64,000 bases of DNA from Acidithiobacillus ferrivorans (GCA_018853935.1 JAAOMR010000134.1:1-64000), one strand, 5' to 3'. Numbered from the stretch's first letter, positions 35,517-44,801 are shown. Notes: a model not told the origin generated them from the letters alone. Made by a program: numbers and translations.

Positions 35517-37136
35517 ATGTCGCTATCAGGTGTTTTGAGTTCTTCCGAAATTGCTTCATTGGTGCAAGCTGCACAGCAGCAATATGATGCGCCCATTAAA
35601 ACCATACAAACTCAAGAAACGCCCATTAAAGCCGAAATTAGTGCCTTCGGAAACATATCTTCAGTACTGGGTGGCCTGCAAGGGGCATTAGGGGCTTTTA
35701 ATAATATTCCTCAGATGGCTCAAACCTCAACTTCTGTAAGCAATAGTAGCATTATCGCGGCTTCCTCTGCAGGAAACACCGCTCTCTTGGGCACCTACAC
35801 CGTCGCAGTCTCAGGATTGGCGATGAATGAGAGCCTGTATAGCCAAAGTTACAGTACACAAAGTGGTTCTATCGGCACAGGGAGCATAACTCTTCAAGTC
35901 GGCAGTGGAAGCTCCGTGAGCATTCAAATTACAAGCGGTAATGATACGCTCGCGGGCATTCAAGGCGCGATCAACCTAGCGGGTGCTGGGGTTTCCGCGA
36001 CTATCGTCAATAATGGCAGCGGCTACCAACTCGTGGTTGCCGGTACTCAGACGGGTTCTGGTAACGCGTTTAGCATGAGCGGTAGCACCACTGCACTTTC
36101 CGGCTTTACCTATAGCGGTACGACGAACAATATGACGGAAAGCCAGGCCGCAAGTAATGCGAGCGCCACCTTGAACGGTATCGCCATCAGTTCCTCCACC
36201 AATACCTTTTCTGGTGCTCTCCAAGGGGTTTCGTTCACAGTGGCAGCCACGGGGACTTCTTCCTTGTCCGTCAGCCATGCCAGCAGCACGCTCCAACAAG
36301 ACATTACACAATTTGTTTCGGCGTTTAATTCAGCCTCCCAAGCCATGCAAAAGGTGACAGCGTACAGTCCATCTACGAGTTCTGGAAGTGCGGCAACAGG
36401 CGGCAGTGGTGTTGCGGGCCCCCTGATTGGCAACCCCATTATTAGTAGTCTTGAATCACAGTTGCTGGGGCTGGTTTCTTCGGCTTCGGCCATTGGCTCC
36501 GGAGGGGCTGGACAGAGCATTGGTATGGCTTCAGTGGGGCTTCAATTGACATCCAGCGGTACTATCAGTCTGAATCAAAGCCAACTATCCAGCGCATTGT
36601 CGTCGAATTATGCGCAGGTAGCAGGTTTATTCGGTGCCATGGCGGGTTCTAGTAATCCCGATATCCAACTCTCTTCCGCGCCTTCCGGGCTTGTGGCTGG
36701 CGTATATGCAGTCAATGTTACGGAAAATGGGTTGGTGACCTCAGGTACCGTGGGCGGCGCAGTCGCTTCTGGGGTCGGTAGTGTAATGGGCGTCCAAAAC
36801 GGCCCCCTCAATGGGGCTGTATTTGCTATAACACCTGGCGTTCTTGCGCAAGGAACGGTTTTTTTCAATCCTGGAATTGCTTCTAGTATGTCCGCACTTC
36901 TCAATGGGGCATTAGGAAGCACGGGTTCCATCGCTCAATCCCAGCAAGGAGAGCAGAACCAAATCACCCAGATGAATAAAATGATTTCCTCCTATAGCAC
37001 CATCGGGAATCAGGCAATTAAAAGTATGTTGGCACAGTTTTCTACTTATGAGAATGCAGCTGCTCAGGCTGGCGCCGTATCGAACGACTTGGCGGCTATT
37101 TTTAATAGCCTATTCGGAGGAAGTAGTGGAGGTTAA
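35517..37136 (+). CDS. fliD: FliD, filament cap
   Basis: A 539-residue cap protein. The N-terminus has SSSEIASLVQAAQQQYDAPI and TQETPIKAEISAFGNIS, the middle TISGN-type FliD repeats, and the C-terminus MNKMISSYSTIGNQAIKSML followed by AAIFNSLFGG. A GAGGAGG site lies six bases before the ATG. It folds flagellin at the filament tip. Its last codons overlap the GTG start of fliS. Confidence 0.95.
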   Translation: MSLSGVLSSSEIASLVQAAQQQYDAPIKTIQTQETPIKAEISAFGNISSVLGGLQGALGAFNNIPQMAQTSTSVSNSSIIAASSAGNTALLGTYTVAVSGLAMNESLYSQSYSTQSGSIGTGSITLQVGSGSSVSIQITSGNDTLAGIQGAINLAGAGVSATIVNNGSGYQLVVAGTQTGSGNAFSMSGSTTALSGFTYSGTTNNMTESQAASNASATLNGIAISSSTNTFSGALQGVSFTVAATGTSSLSVSHASSTLQQDITQFVSAFNSASQAMQKVTAYSPSTSSGSAATGGSGVAGPLIGNPIISSLESQLLGLVSSASAIGSGGAGQSIGMASVGLQLTSSGTISLNQSQLSSALSSNYAQVAGLFGAMAGSSNPDIQLSSAPSGLVAGVYAVNVTENGLVTSGTVGGAVASGVGSVMGVQNGPLNGAVFAITPGVLAQGTVFFNPGIASSMSALLNGALGSTGSIAQSQQGEQNQITQMNKMISSYSTIGNQAIKSMLAQFSTYENAAAQAGAVSNDLAAIFNSLFGGSSGG

Positions 37137-37497
37137 TCCCTATAGGATGGTGGGCAACGAGACGGCAACCCCTCTGGATTTGTGGGTGCGCGGATATCGT
37201 CAGATTTTGGGTCAACTCAAGGTTGCCCGTGCGGCGATGGAGCTTGGGAATGGCACCCAGCGTTCGGAATCACTCACGAATGCATTTAGTATTGTTGAGT
37301 TCTGGGTGGCTGCGTTGGGCGCTGGTGAGCCAGAGTCCGAATTAGGCAAGCGGCTCCTTGTAGCATACAGCTTCCTGCTGGAGCAGATTACCCGGGCCAA
37401 TGTTTATCGTGATGTGCAGGCTATCGATGAGGCTACGAAGATGCTGCAGCACCTGCACAGTGTATTTCTACCTTCTCGCACGACTCTATCTCGTTGA
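37126..37497 (+). CDS. fliS: FliS, flagellin chaperone
   Basis: A 123-residue protein with LWVRGYRQILGQLKVARAAM and the C-terminal HLHSVF region of FliS. The GTG start is chosen because CGGAGG lies five bases upstream inside the end of fliD and because the reading gives a standard FliS length. It binds the flagellin C-terminus to prevent early assembly. Confidence 0.88.
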   Translation: MEVNPYRMVGNETATPLDLWVRGYRQILGQLKVARAAMELGNGTQRSESLTNAFSIVEFWVAALGAGEPESELGKRLLVAYSFLLEQITRANVYRDVQAIDEATKMLQHLHSVFLPSRTTLSR

Positions 37498-37514
37498 CGG
37501 CATAAAAGTTGCAT
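37498..37514 (+). promoter_or_regulatory. Sigma-54 promoter of the fliE operon
   Basis: CGGCAT, five bases, TTGCAT: GG and GC are correctly spaced by ten bases. It overlaps an ATG at 37513, which argues that fliE starts later, at the GTG at 37546. Confidence 0.7.
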
Positions 37515-37545
37515 GCTCCGGACGGCAGTTATCCAGGAGAAGAAA

Positions 37546-37881
37546 GTGACGTTGCCCATTCAAGCCCTTGCTACGCAGTTGCAGTCCAGCCTACAAACCA
37601 TCAAGGAACAAACGGTCCCTCAAGCAGTGCCTTCCGGTGTTGCTCAACCTCAGGGCGGTGGTTTTAAGGCTCTTTTCGAGCAGGGATTGCAGCGTGTGGC
37701 TGAGGTTCAACATATTGCCACCGTGGATGGGAATGCCGTTGCCGCTGGGGCGAAGAATGCCCCATCACTAGCAGAAACCATGGTGGCTATGCAGAAAAGT
37801 AGTGTGGCCTTTCAAGAATTGATTGCTGTGCGTAATCAACTGGTGCGCGGATACACTACCCTTATCAATATGCCGGTGTAA
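37546..37881 (+). CDS. fliE: FliE, MS-ring/rod junction protein
   Basis: About 111 residues with FKALFEQGLQRVAEVQ and the C-terminal SLAETMVAMQKSSVAFQELI and VRNQLVRGY blocks of FliE. The GTG start is chosen because AGGAG lies six bases before it. An ATG 33 bases upstream has no ribosome site and lies on the -12 box of the sigma-54 promoter. First gene of the long fliE to fliA unit. Confidence 0.94.
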   Translation: MTLPIQALATQLQSSLQTIKEQTVPQAVPSGVAQPQGGGFKALFEQGLQRVAEVQHIATVDGNAVAAGAKNAPSLAETMVAMQKSSVAFQELIAVRNQLVRGYTTLINMPV

Positions 37882-37884
37882 TGC

Positions 37885-39633
37885 ATGCCTGAAGCGTTGA
37901 ACGCCCGCTTGCTGGCGATAAAACAGTGGTGGTTACAGCTTAGTCAGAGTATTCGTTGGATGATTGTGGCCGGGGTCTCCCTAGCCCTGGCTATCATTAT
38001 TATGCTTGCGGTCTGGGCACTGCATACCCGTTATGTCGTGGTGTATGCGGGTCTGAATCCACAGGAGGGGGGGGCGGTGATTTCGGCCTTGCAAAAGGGC
38101 GGCGTTGCCTTCCGTCTGGAAGACAGCGGGTCCATCATTGAAGTGCCCAGTGTCGATGCGGACCGCGTGCGACTTCAGTTGGCACAACAGGGGCTGCCTG
38201 CGCAGGCTTCTTCTTCATTGTGGACCTCCCTGGAAAAAGAAAAGCTCGGGACATCCAGCTTTGTCGAACAAACCACCTATGTGCGAGCACTGGAAGCGAC
38301 ACTGGCCCACGAGATTGCGTCGATGCAGGGAGTCCAGTCAGCAGCAGTTCAGTTGGCCATTCCGCGGCATACCCCCTTCCTACAGACGATGCCTAAATCG
38401 AAGGCCGCAGTTACAGTTAGATTACTTCAAGGGGTTATACTGACGCCGCAGCAAGTGTTTGGTATCACCCATTTGGTGTCCGGCAGCGTTCCCGGGCTAT
38501 CCAGTACGCAGGTTACTGTGGTGGACCAAAACGGACAGGCATTGACGGCTAAAAACCACGGTGCCTCCGATTCGCGGGTGCTGCGTTTGCAGGAATTAGT
38601 CGACAGACATTATCGCGCGCAAATAGAACGCCTCCTTGAGCCTTTAGTGGGCAGCACGCAGAATCTCCGGGTGGTTGTGAATGCGGATATTAACTTCAGC
38701 AAAGCCCAAAATAGTTCTGTGACCTATGGCATCGGCCACGCCATCACAGCGGCCATACTCTCCGAGCATCAGAAGGGAGCGATGGATAATGGGGCCTTCG
38801 GCATTCCAGGTGCGCTCTCCAATCTGCCGCCAGGGAATCCTACGGCTCCATTGGTAGCACCCACCTCCAGCACAGCATCCAGTTTAAGTCTGGCGGAAAT
38901 TAAGGCAATGATTCCCCGGTCTGCAAAAAGCGATGAACATTTTCACTATCTTTTGGATAAAACAGTAGCTTTTCATAAGGAAGCGCCCTGGCGCCTGAAG
39001 CATCTTGCAGTATCGGTACTGGTAAACGCCCAAGTGGGGGGTGCCCAGGCAGCGGGAACTATGACATCGGATGTGCCGATTCATGTCACCGCACAAACGC
39101 TCTCTTCCATGCAGCGCATGGTGCAGACTGCTTTAAATCTAGCCCCTAAATTAGCCACCGTAGATGTGTCAGCCCTGCCTTACTACCATGTCGTGCCCCC
39201 TGTGTTGCCTTGGTGGAAACGGATTTCATGGTCTCTGGTATGGAACAATGTACAATGGTTCCTCTTGGCACTGTTGATATTATTTTTCCTCCGCAAACCG
39301 TTACGTGAGCTTTCCGAGACACTGCAAACGCAAAGGGTGGAAAAGGCGACAGCAAAAGTGCAGAAGGAGGCGGCAGCGGCGGCAGCCGCAAGTGCGGTAG
39401 CCGCAGTGGCGACTGCTACTGCCGCCGCCTCAATGGAGGCTGGTGGGTCAGACATGATGATTCAGGCCACTGACGCTACATTGGGATTGGACTTGTCTGG
39501 CGTGGGCGAAGGGCAGCTTGAGCTTAACATGGCGACGATACAGAAATTGATACGTACCGATTCCAATCGGGCTATACAGGTTATTCGCGAGTGGCTGGGC
39601 AATTTGGGGGATGACGATGATGGCAACGATTGA
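37885..39633 (+). CDS. fliF: FliF, MS-ring protein
   Basis: A 582-residue ring protein. First membrane helix at about 25-45; ring-building motifs with YVVVYAGLNPQEGGAVISAL and EKLGTSSFVEQTTYVRALE; second membrane helix at about 450-470; a C-terminal FliG-binding helix (NRAIQVIREWLGNL). Between the second helix and the FliG-binding part is an unusual alanine run (about residues 493-520, nearly all Ala, Val and Thr). The end overlaps the start of fliG. Confidence 0.96.
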   Translation: MPEALNARLLAIKQWWLQLSQSIRWMIVAGVSLALAIIIMLAVWALHTRYVVVYAGLNPQEGGAVISALQKGGVAFRLEDSGSIIEVPSVDADRVRLQLAQQGLPAQASSSLWTSLEKEKLGTSSFVEQTTYVRALEATLAHEIASMQGVQSAAVQLAIPRHTPFLQTMPKSKAAVTVRLLQGVILTPQQVFGITHLVSGSVPGLSSTQVTVVDQNGQALTAKNHGASDSRVLRLQELVDRHYRAQIERLLEPLVGSTQNLRVVVNADINFSKAQNSSVTYGIGHAITAAILSEHQKGAMDNGAFGIPGALSNLPPGNPTAPLVAPTSSTASSLSLAEIKAMIPRSAKSDEHFHYLLDKTVAFHKEAPWRLKHLAVSVLVNAQVGGAQAAGTMTSDVPIHVTAQTLSSMQRMVQTALNLAPKLATVDVSALPYYHVVPPVLPWWKRISWSLVWNNVQWFLLALLILFFLRKPLRELSETLQTQRVEKATAKVQKEAAAAAAASAVAAVATATAAASMEAGGSDMMIQATDATLGLDLSGVGEGQLELNMATIQKLIRTDSNRAIQVIREWLGNLGDDDDGND

Positions 39634-40654
39634 CACACAGGCGAATAGCAAGCTGGCTCGGGGTGTCGACTACGCTGCGGTTTTACTGATGAGCATTGGG
39701 CCGGAGGACGCGGCGACTTTGATGCAAAAGCTGGCTCCGCGGGAAGTGCAGCGCCTAGCCGCTGCCATGGCGCGCCCACGCAAAATTACCCGTGAAGCAT
39801 TGGAAGAAGTTATGCGCGATTTCGTGCACCGGTTGAAGCATCAGACTTCCGTGGGGTCGCAAGGAGATTCCTACTTGCGGGAAGTGTTGATGAGTGCACT
39901 TGGCAAGGACAAGGCGACGGAAATCCTCGACCGAATTGTTACGGGCGGGGAATATGCCGGGCTCGAAATTATTAAATGGGCGGATCCCAAGGCCATTGCA
40001 GAGATGATACGCTTCGAGCACCCGCAAATTATTGCTTCTATTTTAGCGCATCTGGAGGCCGACAAGGCCGGAGATGTGTTACATAACTTGCCCGACCGCA
40101 TCATTCCCGACATTGTGTTCCGTGTGGCCAGCATGGCACCGGTGGCACCGAATGCCATTCGTGAATTGAATGAAGTGCTTGACCAGCAGCTCTCCGGACA
40201 AATAACGAACACTATCGTACAGGGGGATAGTGGCGGGCCCAAAGCCGCAGCAGAAGTGCTAAACCGTCTTGAAAATAGCCGTACCCGTCAATCCCTGGAT
40301 TACATTCGCGGTATTGATACGGTGATGGCGCAGAAAATTGAAGATAACATGTTCACCTTCGAGGACTTGAAGAAGCTGGAGGACCGTGCAATACAGCTCA
40401 TTCTGCGTGAGGTTGAGAAGGATGTCCTGTCTACGGCAATGAAGAATGCTACGGAGGAACTAAAAAACATCATCTTCAAGAATATGAGCGATCGGGCAGT
40501 AGATATGCTTAAGGAGGATTTGGCCTCCAAAGGACCCGTTCGCTTGTCCGAAGTGGAAACGGCCCAGCGGGAAGTGCTGGTGGTGGCGCAGAAACTTGAC
40601 CAATCCGGACAAATCGTGTTGAGCCGTGGCGGCGAAGACGCGGTTGTGGAGTAA
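39617..40654 (+). CDS. fliG: FliG, rotor switch protein
   Basis: About 345 residues with three domains: the N-terminal FliF-binding domain, the middle domain with RFEHPQIIASILAHL (EHPQ motif), and a C-terminal torque domain with the charged helix DRAIQLILREVEKDVL. Three in-frame ATG codons at 39611, 39617 and 39620 could be used; the G-run at 39606-39610 fits the second or third best. It overlaps fliF. Confidence 0.96.
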   Translation: MMATIDTQANSKLARGVDYAAVLLMSIGPEDAATLMQKLAPREVQRLAAAMARPRKITREALEEVMRDFVHRLKHQTSVGSQGDSYLREVLMSALGKDKATEILDRIVTGGEYAGLEIIKWADPKAIAEMIRFEHPQIIASILAHLEADKAGDVLHNLPDRIIPDIVFRVASMAPVAPNAIRELNEVLDQQLSGQITNTIVQGDSGGPKAAAEVLNRLENSRTRQSLDYIRGIDTVMAQKIEDNMFTFEDLKKLEDRAIQLILREVEKDVLSTAMKNATEELKNIIFKNMSDRAVDMLKEDLASKGPVRLSEVETAQREVLVVAQKLDQSGQIVLSRGGEDAVVE

Positions 40655-40657
40655 ACC

Positions 40658-42322
40658 ATGGCGACAGGAAATATTATAGATTTGACCGATAATCAGGCGG
40701 GTGCGCCGCCTTCCACCGCTGCTTCTACCCGTGGGCATGCTTCGACGCTGGAACCCGGAGCACTCAGTTTTAAGGCGCACTTAAACCGTTTGCAACAGCC
40801 CAATGGAGTGGAAACACATTCGGCCCATGGAGCAGTGCCCCCGAAGGGACGCGAATCTACATCGTTGCCAGCCACGCAGAAAGTACCGTTACCATCAAAA
40901 GGTGCATCCGTGAAACCGTCTGCAATGCACTTGCCCTCCCAGCACGTGACTAGCCTTTCCACGCCGCATTCGCTCTCAATGCCCTCATCCGAAACGCTGA
41001 GCCTCCTGGCTGTAAATACGTCACCAAGCTCAGGGCATTCCACCGCGAAATCAGGGGTTAAAGCACGCATGGATTCCACCGCAGGGGGCGTTCAGTCAGA
41101 CACGGTACTACCCATCATTGCAGGACTGATAACAGCACCCATCACTGTTGCGCCCAATGCAGTGTCAGCATCGAAAGCATCTCTTACGCGCGGTCCGGCG
41201 GGGACGACAACTGTCGACACTGGCCATAGGGAAGGTATTGTTGTTGCCTCTAGCGGATCGCCCACAACGGCGCAATCCATGTTGGAAACAAAGAATGGAT
41301 TCCCCAAATCAAATCAATCAGTAGAAGAGAATGGCCTGTCTAATGGAGCACCGCTATTGCTCCAGACTAGCACGTCGCAAACAGCGTCGATGTCATCCTT
41401 GGTGCAAAGTTCTTCCAGTGAAATTGTCACCCTTTCTAAAAGACCGGCACCATTGGTCGTGCCTGTTCCAAAGGCTTCATCGGTAGAGATCGTAGTATCC
41501 ACTACGGGGACGTCATTGTTGGCAGAAGCTGCGCCCCGGAGTGACGAAAAAATGACACCCCGTCTCAGGAATGGAACATCGAAGTCGTTATATAATAATA
41601 ATATGGTAACAATAGATGCAAAACCATCATCCGCCGAAATATCGTCAGCACTGCGCGCTGGCTTGTTGTCTTCCACCAGTTCAGGCGCCGCAGTACCGAC
41701 CCTAGGGATCAACTTAGCGACTGCATCCTCTTCAATGCAGTCACTGCCCATGGTAGCCGGCATGCCTGTGCTCATGGGCAACGACGCTTCGATACCTTCC
41801 TTGTTCCTGATGGTGGGGTTGCCGACGGGGACGGGATTGAGTAACTTGTCTGCAGCGACACCCTCTGCTAATGCTACGACAAATGCGGTTTCTCTGAACG
41901 CATCCGACTGGCCGCAACAGTTGGCACAATTCGCTCAACCACTCCTGAAGCTTGGGCAGGGCATTGTCCATATAACGGTAAATCCACCCCATTTAGGTCC
42001 CATTCAGGTGCAGGTTGGGCAGGGCGCACAAGGTTTGACAGTTTTCCTGCAAGCTGCGGCAGCTTCCACGCAGGTTCTACTACAGCAAAGCATACCTGCA
42101 CTAACTGCAGCTTTTACCTCCCAAGGATTGGGGGCACCTTCCGTGGATGTCCCTCTGGGATTTACCGGAGACCCCGGGTCATTCGGTGGGCAGCCATCTG
42201 ATAAGGGACTGTCTCCGCGTAATGGAGGTGGTTCCGCTACATCCGTGAGTTCCTTGCAGGGTGGCGATGTGAAAACTGTCCCTGGTGCCGCGGCTTCAAC
42301 CCGATTGGACGTCTGGATATGA
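40658..42322 (+). CDS. fliK: FliK, hook-length control protein
   Basis: A 554-residue protein, mostly disordered and rich in Ser, Thr, Pro and Ala, as expected for a molecular ruler. The C-terminal domain (about 400-510) has the FliK pattern VHITVNPPHLGPIQVQV followed by VLLQQSIPALTAAFTSQG. It occupies the place between fliG and fliM where fliH, fliI and fliJ often sit. Its TGA overlaps the fliM ATG. A second FliK-like gene lies at 62101-63495. Confidence 0.85.
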   Translation: MATGNIIDLTDNQAGAPPSTAASTRGHASTLEPGALSFKAHLNRLQQPNGVETHSAHGAVPPKGRESTSLPATQKVPLPSKGASVKPSAMHLPSQHVTSLSTPHSLSMPSSETLSLLAVNTSPSSGHSTAKSGVKARMDSTAGGVQSDTVLPIIAGLITAPITVAPNAVSASKASLTRGPAGTTTVDTGHREGIVVASSGSPTTAQSMLETKNGFPKSNQSVEENGLSNGAPLLLQTSTSQTASMSSLVQSSSSEIVTLSKRPAPLVVPVPKASSVEIVVSTTGTSLLAEAAPRSDEKMTPRLRNGTSKSLYNNNMVTIDAKPSSAEISSALRAGLLSSTSSGAAVPTLGINLATASSSMQSLPMVAGMPVLMGNDASIPSLFLMVGLPTGTGLSNLSAATPSANATTNAVSLNASDWPQQLAQFAQPLLKLGQGIVHITVNPPHLGPIQVQVGQGAQGLTVFLQAAAASTQVLLQQSIPALTAAFTSQGLGAPSVDVPLGFTGDPGSFGGQPSDKGLSPRNGGGSATSVSSLQGGDVKTVPGAAASTRLDVWI

Positions 42323-43509
42323 GTGACGCTGACCAGAATGAGGCAGGGATGAGTCAGGAAGACATAGATGCGTTATTAGGTGGTGCTAAGGATTCGGTGC
42401 CACCAACGACAGCTTCTGAGCAGGATGCATCCGCAGGTGATGCTTCCAATGGGAACGCCGAAAAAAATGCGCCGGGCATAAGTCAGGAAGATATCGATGG
42501 TTTATTAGGCATGGCGTCAGACGCGGACGAAGCTGCGCCAGTGGCTGCGGTTAAACCGACGACAATCGTGCCCCGCCAAGGAGTACGGCGGTTGGACTTG
42601 CTGGGGCAGGAGCGCTCAACGCGAGCGCGCATGCCTACTATGGAAGTGTTGAACGACCGGTTCTCCCGCTCATTTCGGGGAAGCCTATTTAATTACTTGC
42701 GGGTTAATGCGGATATTACGCCGCTTTCGGCACAACTGCAGAAATATGGTGACTTCATCGGCAAGGTAAATTTACCATCTTTTTTTGTGATGGCCACCAT
42801 GTCTCCGCTGCATGGCTCGATTTTGTTTATTTTGGACCCATACTTATGCTATGGGGTTATAGAGGCCTTTTTTGGAGGCAACGGGCGTATTCCTCCGAAA
42901 TTGGAGGGGCGTGACTTTAGTGTTATTGAACAGCGTGTGTTCAATAATATCATCAAACATGCCATGGAGGACTTTTCGGCGGCCTGGGAACCGATAGTCA
43001 AGCTCGAACTTAAAGCCCTGCGTTCCGATGTGAAGTCACAATTTGTGGGCATTGCAACGGCCTCTGAAATTGTGGTGGCCAGTGCCTTTGATGTCGAGAT
43101 GGAACGTTGGCGCGGTAAGTTTTATATTTGCTTTCCCTACCAGGCCGTAGAGCCGTTTCGCGACCAACTAGTATCGGGTGTGGCACCAGACCAGACCACC
43201 CCTGATGCAAATTGGCAGAGCACGTTGCACAAAGATATTCAGGATGCCAAAGTTAATGCGTATGTGTTACTGGCCTCTCGGGTCCTCTCGCTGCAGGAGG
43301 CCCTCCGAATCAAGGAAGGGGAAATTATTTATTTCGACAAGCCAGAGCAAGCGACGCTTTATGTAGAGGATATTGCCGTGGCGGACGGTCAATATGGATT
43401 GCACAAGAATAAATACGCCTTGCAGGTGAGCACCTATCGACATCCTGATAAGGAAGATATTTTAAAGGCCGTATTTGACAAGAAGGACGCAGGGAAAAAT
43501 GCGCGATAA
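42319..43509 (+). CDS. fliM: FliM, switch protein with two CheY-binding motifs
   Basis: A 396-residue protein, longer than the usual 320-340. The N-terminus holds two copies of the CheY-binding motif, MSQEDIDALLGG (residues 11-22) and ISQEDIDGLLG (54-64), separated by a flexible Ala/Ser/Asn-rich linker. The FliM core follows, with the GGNGR motif in the middle domain and a SpoA domain at the end. The first motif is canonical. The doubled motif should increase CheY capture. It overlaps fliK by 4 and fliN by 11 bases. Confidence 0.97.
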   Translation: MSDADQNEAGMSQEDIDALLGGAKDSVPPTTASEQDASAGDASNGNAEKNAPGISQEDIDGLLGMASDADEAAPVAAVKPTTIVPRQGVRRLDLLGQERSTRARMPTMEVLNDRFSRSFRGSLFNYLRVNADITPLSAQLQKYGDFIGKVNLPSFFVMATMSPLHGSILFILDPYLCYGVIEAFFGGNGRIPPKLEGRDFSVIEQRVFNNIIKHAMEDFSAAWEPIVKLELKALRSDVKSQFVGIATASEIVVASAFDVEMERWRGKFYICFPYQAVEPFRDQLVSGVAPDQTTPDANWQSTLHKDIQDAKVNAYVLLASRVLSLQEALRIKEGEIIYFDKPEQATLYVEDIAVADGQYGLHKNKYALQVSTYRHPDKEDILKAVFDKKDAGKNAR

Positions 43510-43849
43510 TGACATTCGTCACTTGGAAATGCCAGATTTTGACAAACAGGAGGGTGAGCAACTTACAGATGCAGAGAATCGACCCTCCCTCGATATGCTG
43601 GTCAATGTGCCGATGCGGGTCACAGTGGAACTGGGACGCGCACGCTTGCCAGTGAAGGAGATTTTACGTCTTACACCAGGCGCCTTGGTTGAGCTGGACC
43701 GGGCTAGCGGTGAGCCGCTCACCATTTATATCAACGGTGAACCTTTTGCGTATGGCGAAGCGGTACTCGTGAATCAGGAGCGCTTTGGTGTACGCTTAAC
43801 GGCAATCATCAATGCGGATGACAAACTCAAAAGTCCTCGAGAAATGTGA
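43499..43849 (+). CDS. fliN: FliN, switch protein, first copy
   Basis: About 116 residues with the SpoA core: VNVPMRVTVELGRARLPVKE, LTPGALVELDR and YINGEPFAYGEAVLVNQERF. ATG start inside the end of fliM, with CAGGG upstream. It forms the base of the C-ring with FliM and docks FliH. A divergent second FliN is encoded at 59412-59795. Confidence 0.95.
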   Translation: MRDNDIRHLEMPDFDKQEGEQLTDAENRPSLDMLVNVPMRVTVELGRARLPVKEILRLTPGALVELDRASGEPLTIYINGEPFAYGEAVLVNQERFGVRLTAIINADDKLKSPREM

Positions 43850-44526
43850 TGACAGGATTGCCGGTCGTTGGAGCCATAGCGCATGGTGCTGGCATAACCT
43901 ATACGTTGCCGGTACAAACTGTTATTTTAATGACTGTTTTAGTCTTCGCCCCTGCAATTGTGCTGATGATGACCGCCTTTACGAGGATTATTATCGTGCT
44001 ATCCCTGCTGCGCCAGGGATTAGGCCTTACCAGCATGCCGCCTAATATGGTGTTGATTGGACTGGGGTTATTTTTAACATTCTTTGTAATGCAACCAACG
44101 TGGCATGAGGTCAACACCGATGCGTTGATTCCCTTGGAGAATGGTCATCTCACCGTCACACAGGCCTTATCTAAAGCATCAGACCCTCTACGGGTTTTTA
44201 TGACCAAAAACACGATGAAGGATGCTACGGCGGAATTTTTGCGCATGGATGGTGTTCGTAAACCCTTGGCTAGCGCTCAGGCAATACCCATGCGCGTATT
44301 GATACCCGCTTTCGCCGTGTCGCAAATGGAATCCGGATTTGAATTAGGTTTTCTCGTGTATCTACCGTTCTTGGTCATTGATTTGCTGGTGGCGGCAGCA
44401 CTGATGTCGATGGGTATGATGATGGTTTCACCGCAGACGATTTCTATTCCCATTAAGCTCATGCTCTTTGTGTTGGGCGGAGGTTGGCTACTGGTGACTG
44501 GGACTCTGGTCCGTAGTTTCGCATGA
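43849..44526 (+). CDS. fliP: FliP, export gate protein
   Basis: A 225-residue membrane protein with VILMTVLVFAPAIVLMMTAF, SLLRQGLGLTSMPPNM, VLIPAFAVSQMESGFELGFL and PIKLMLFVLGGGWLL: the full FliP pattern. The signal peptide found in some FliP proteins is not evident. The ATG overlaps the fliN stop. fliO, which usually lies between fliN and fliP, is absent. Confidence 0.97.
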   Translation: MTGLPVVGAIAHGAGITYTLPVQTVILMTVLVFAPAIVLMMTAFTRIIIVLSLLRQGLGLTSMPPNMVLIGLGLFLTFFVMQPTWHEVNTDALIPLENGHLTVTQALSKASDPLRVFMTKNTMKDATAEFLRMDGVRKPLASAQAIPMRVLIPAFAVSQMESGFELGFLVYLPFLVIDLLVAAALMSMGMMMVSPQTISIPIKLMLFVLGGGWLLVTGTLVRSFA

Positions 44527-44801
44527 TTCATGGCGGGTGGGCGCTGGACGCCATTGCCATGACAGCCAAGTTATTTGTTTATATGGCGATTCCTGTTCTT
44601 GGTGCGGCGCTGTTTTCGGGCGTGGTCATCGGCGTGGTGCAGGTGGCAAGTCAATTATCGGATCTGAGTGTAGGTTTCGTACCAAAAATTATTATCGTTA
44701 TGATATCGCTCTTCTTTTTTGGTCACTGGATGCTCCATCTTTATGCCATCTATATGATGCATTATTATGCCAATATACCGATGTGGATAAATCAACCTTG
44801 A
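44523..44801 (+). CDS. fliQ: FliQ, export gate protein, first copy
   Basis: A 92-residue protein with two membrane helices and the conserved VGVVQVASQLSDLSVGFVPK segment between them. It overlaps fliP by 4 bases, the usual fliPQ coupling. Unlike the standard order, fliR does not follow: fliA comes next, and a second fliQ sits before fliR 4.5 kb away. Confidence 0.95.
   Translation: MIHGGWALDAIAMTAKLFVYMAIPVLGAALFSGVVIGVVQVASQLSDLSVGFVPKIIIVMISLFFFGHWMLHLYAIYMMHYYANIPMWINQP

Larger units (their letters stand above)
33012..35573 (+). repeat. Tandem duplication, copy 2
   Basis: The second copy of the unit at 29731-32314: glycosyltransferase fragment, flagellin 2 and the first codons of fliD. 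Here fliD continues intact. The left edge is joined directly to the truncated ISL3 element. Confidence 0.93.

Noticed and set aside
29731-35573. CRISPR or phage-like repeat array
   Set aside because: The repeat is one long tandem duplication with two copies, not short regularly spaced repeats.
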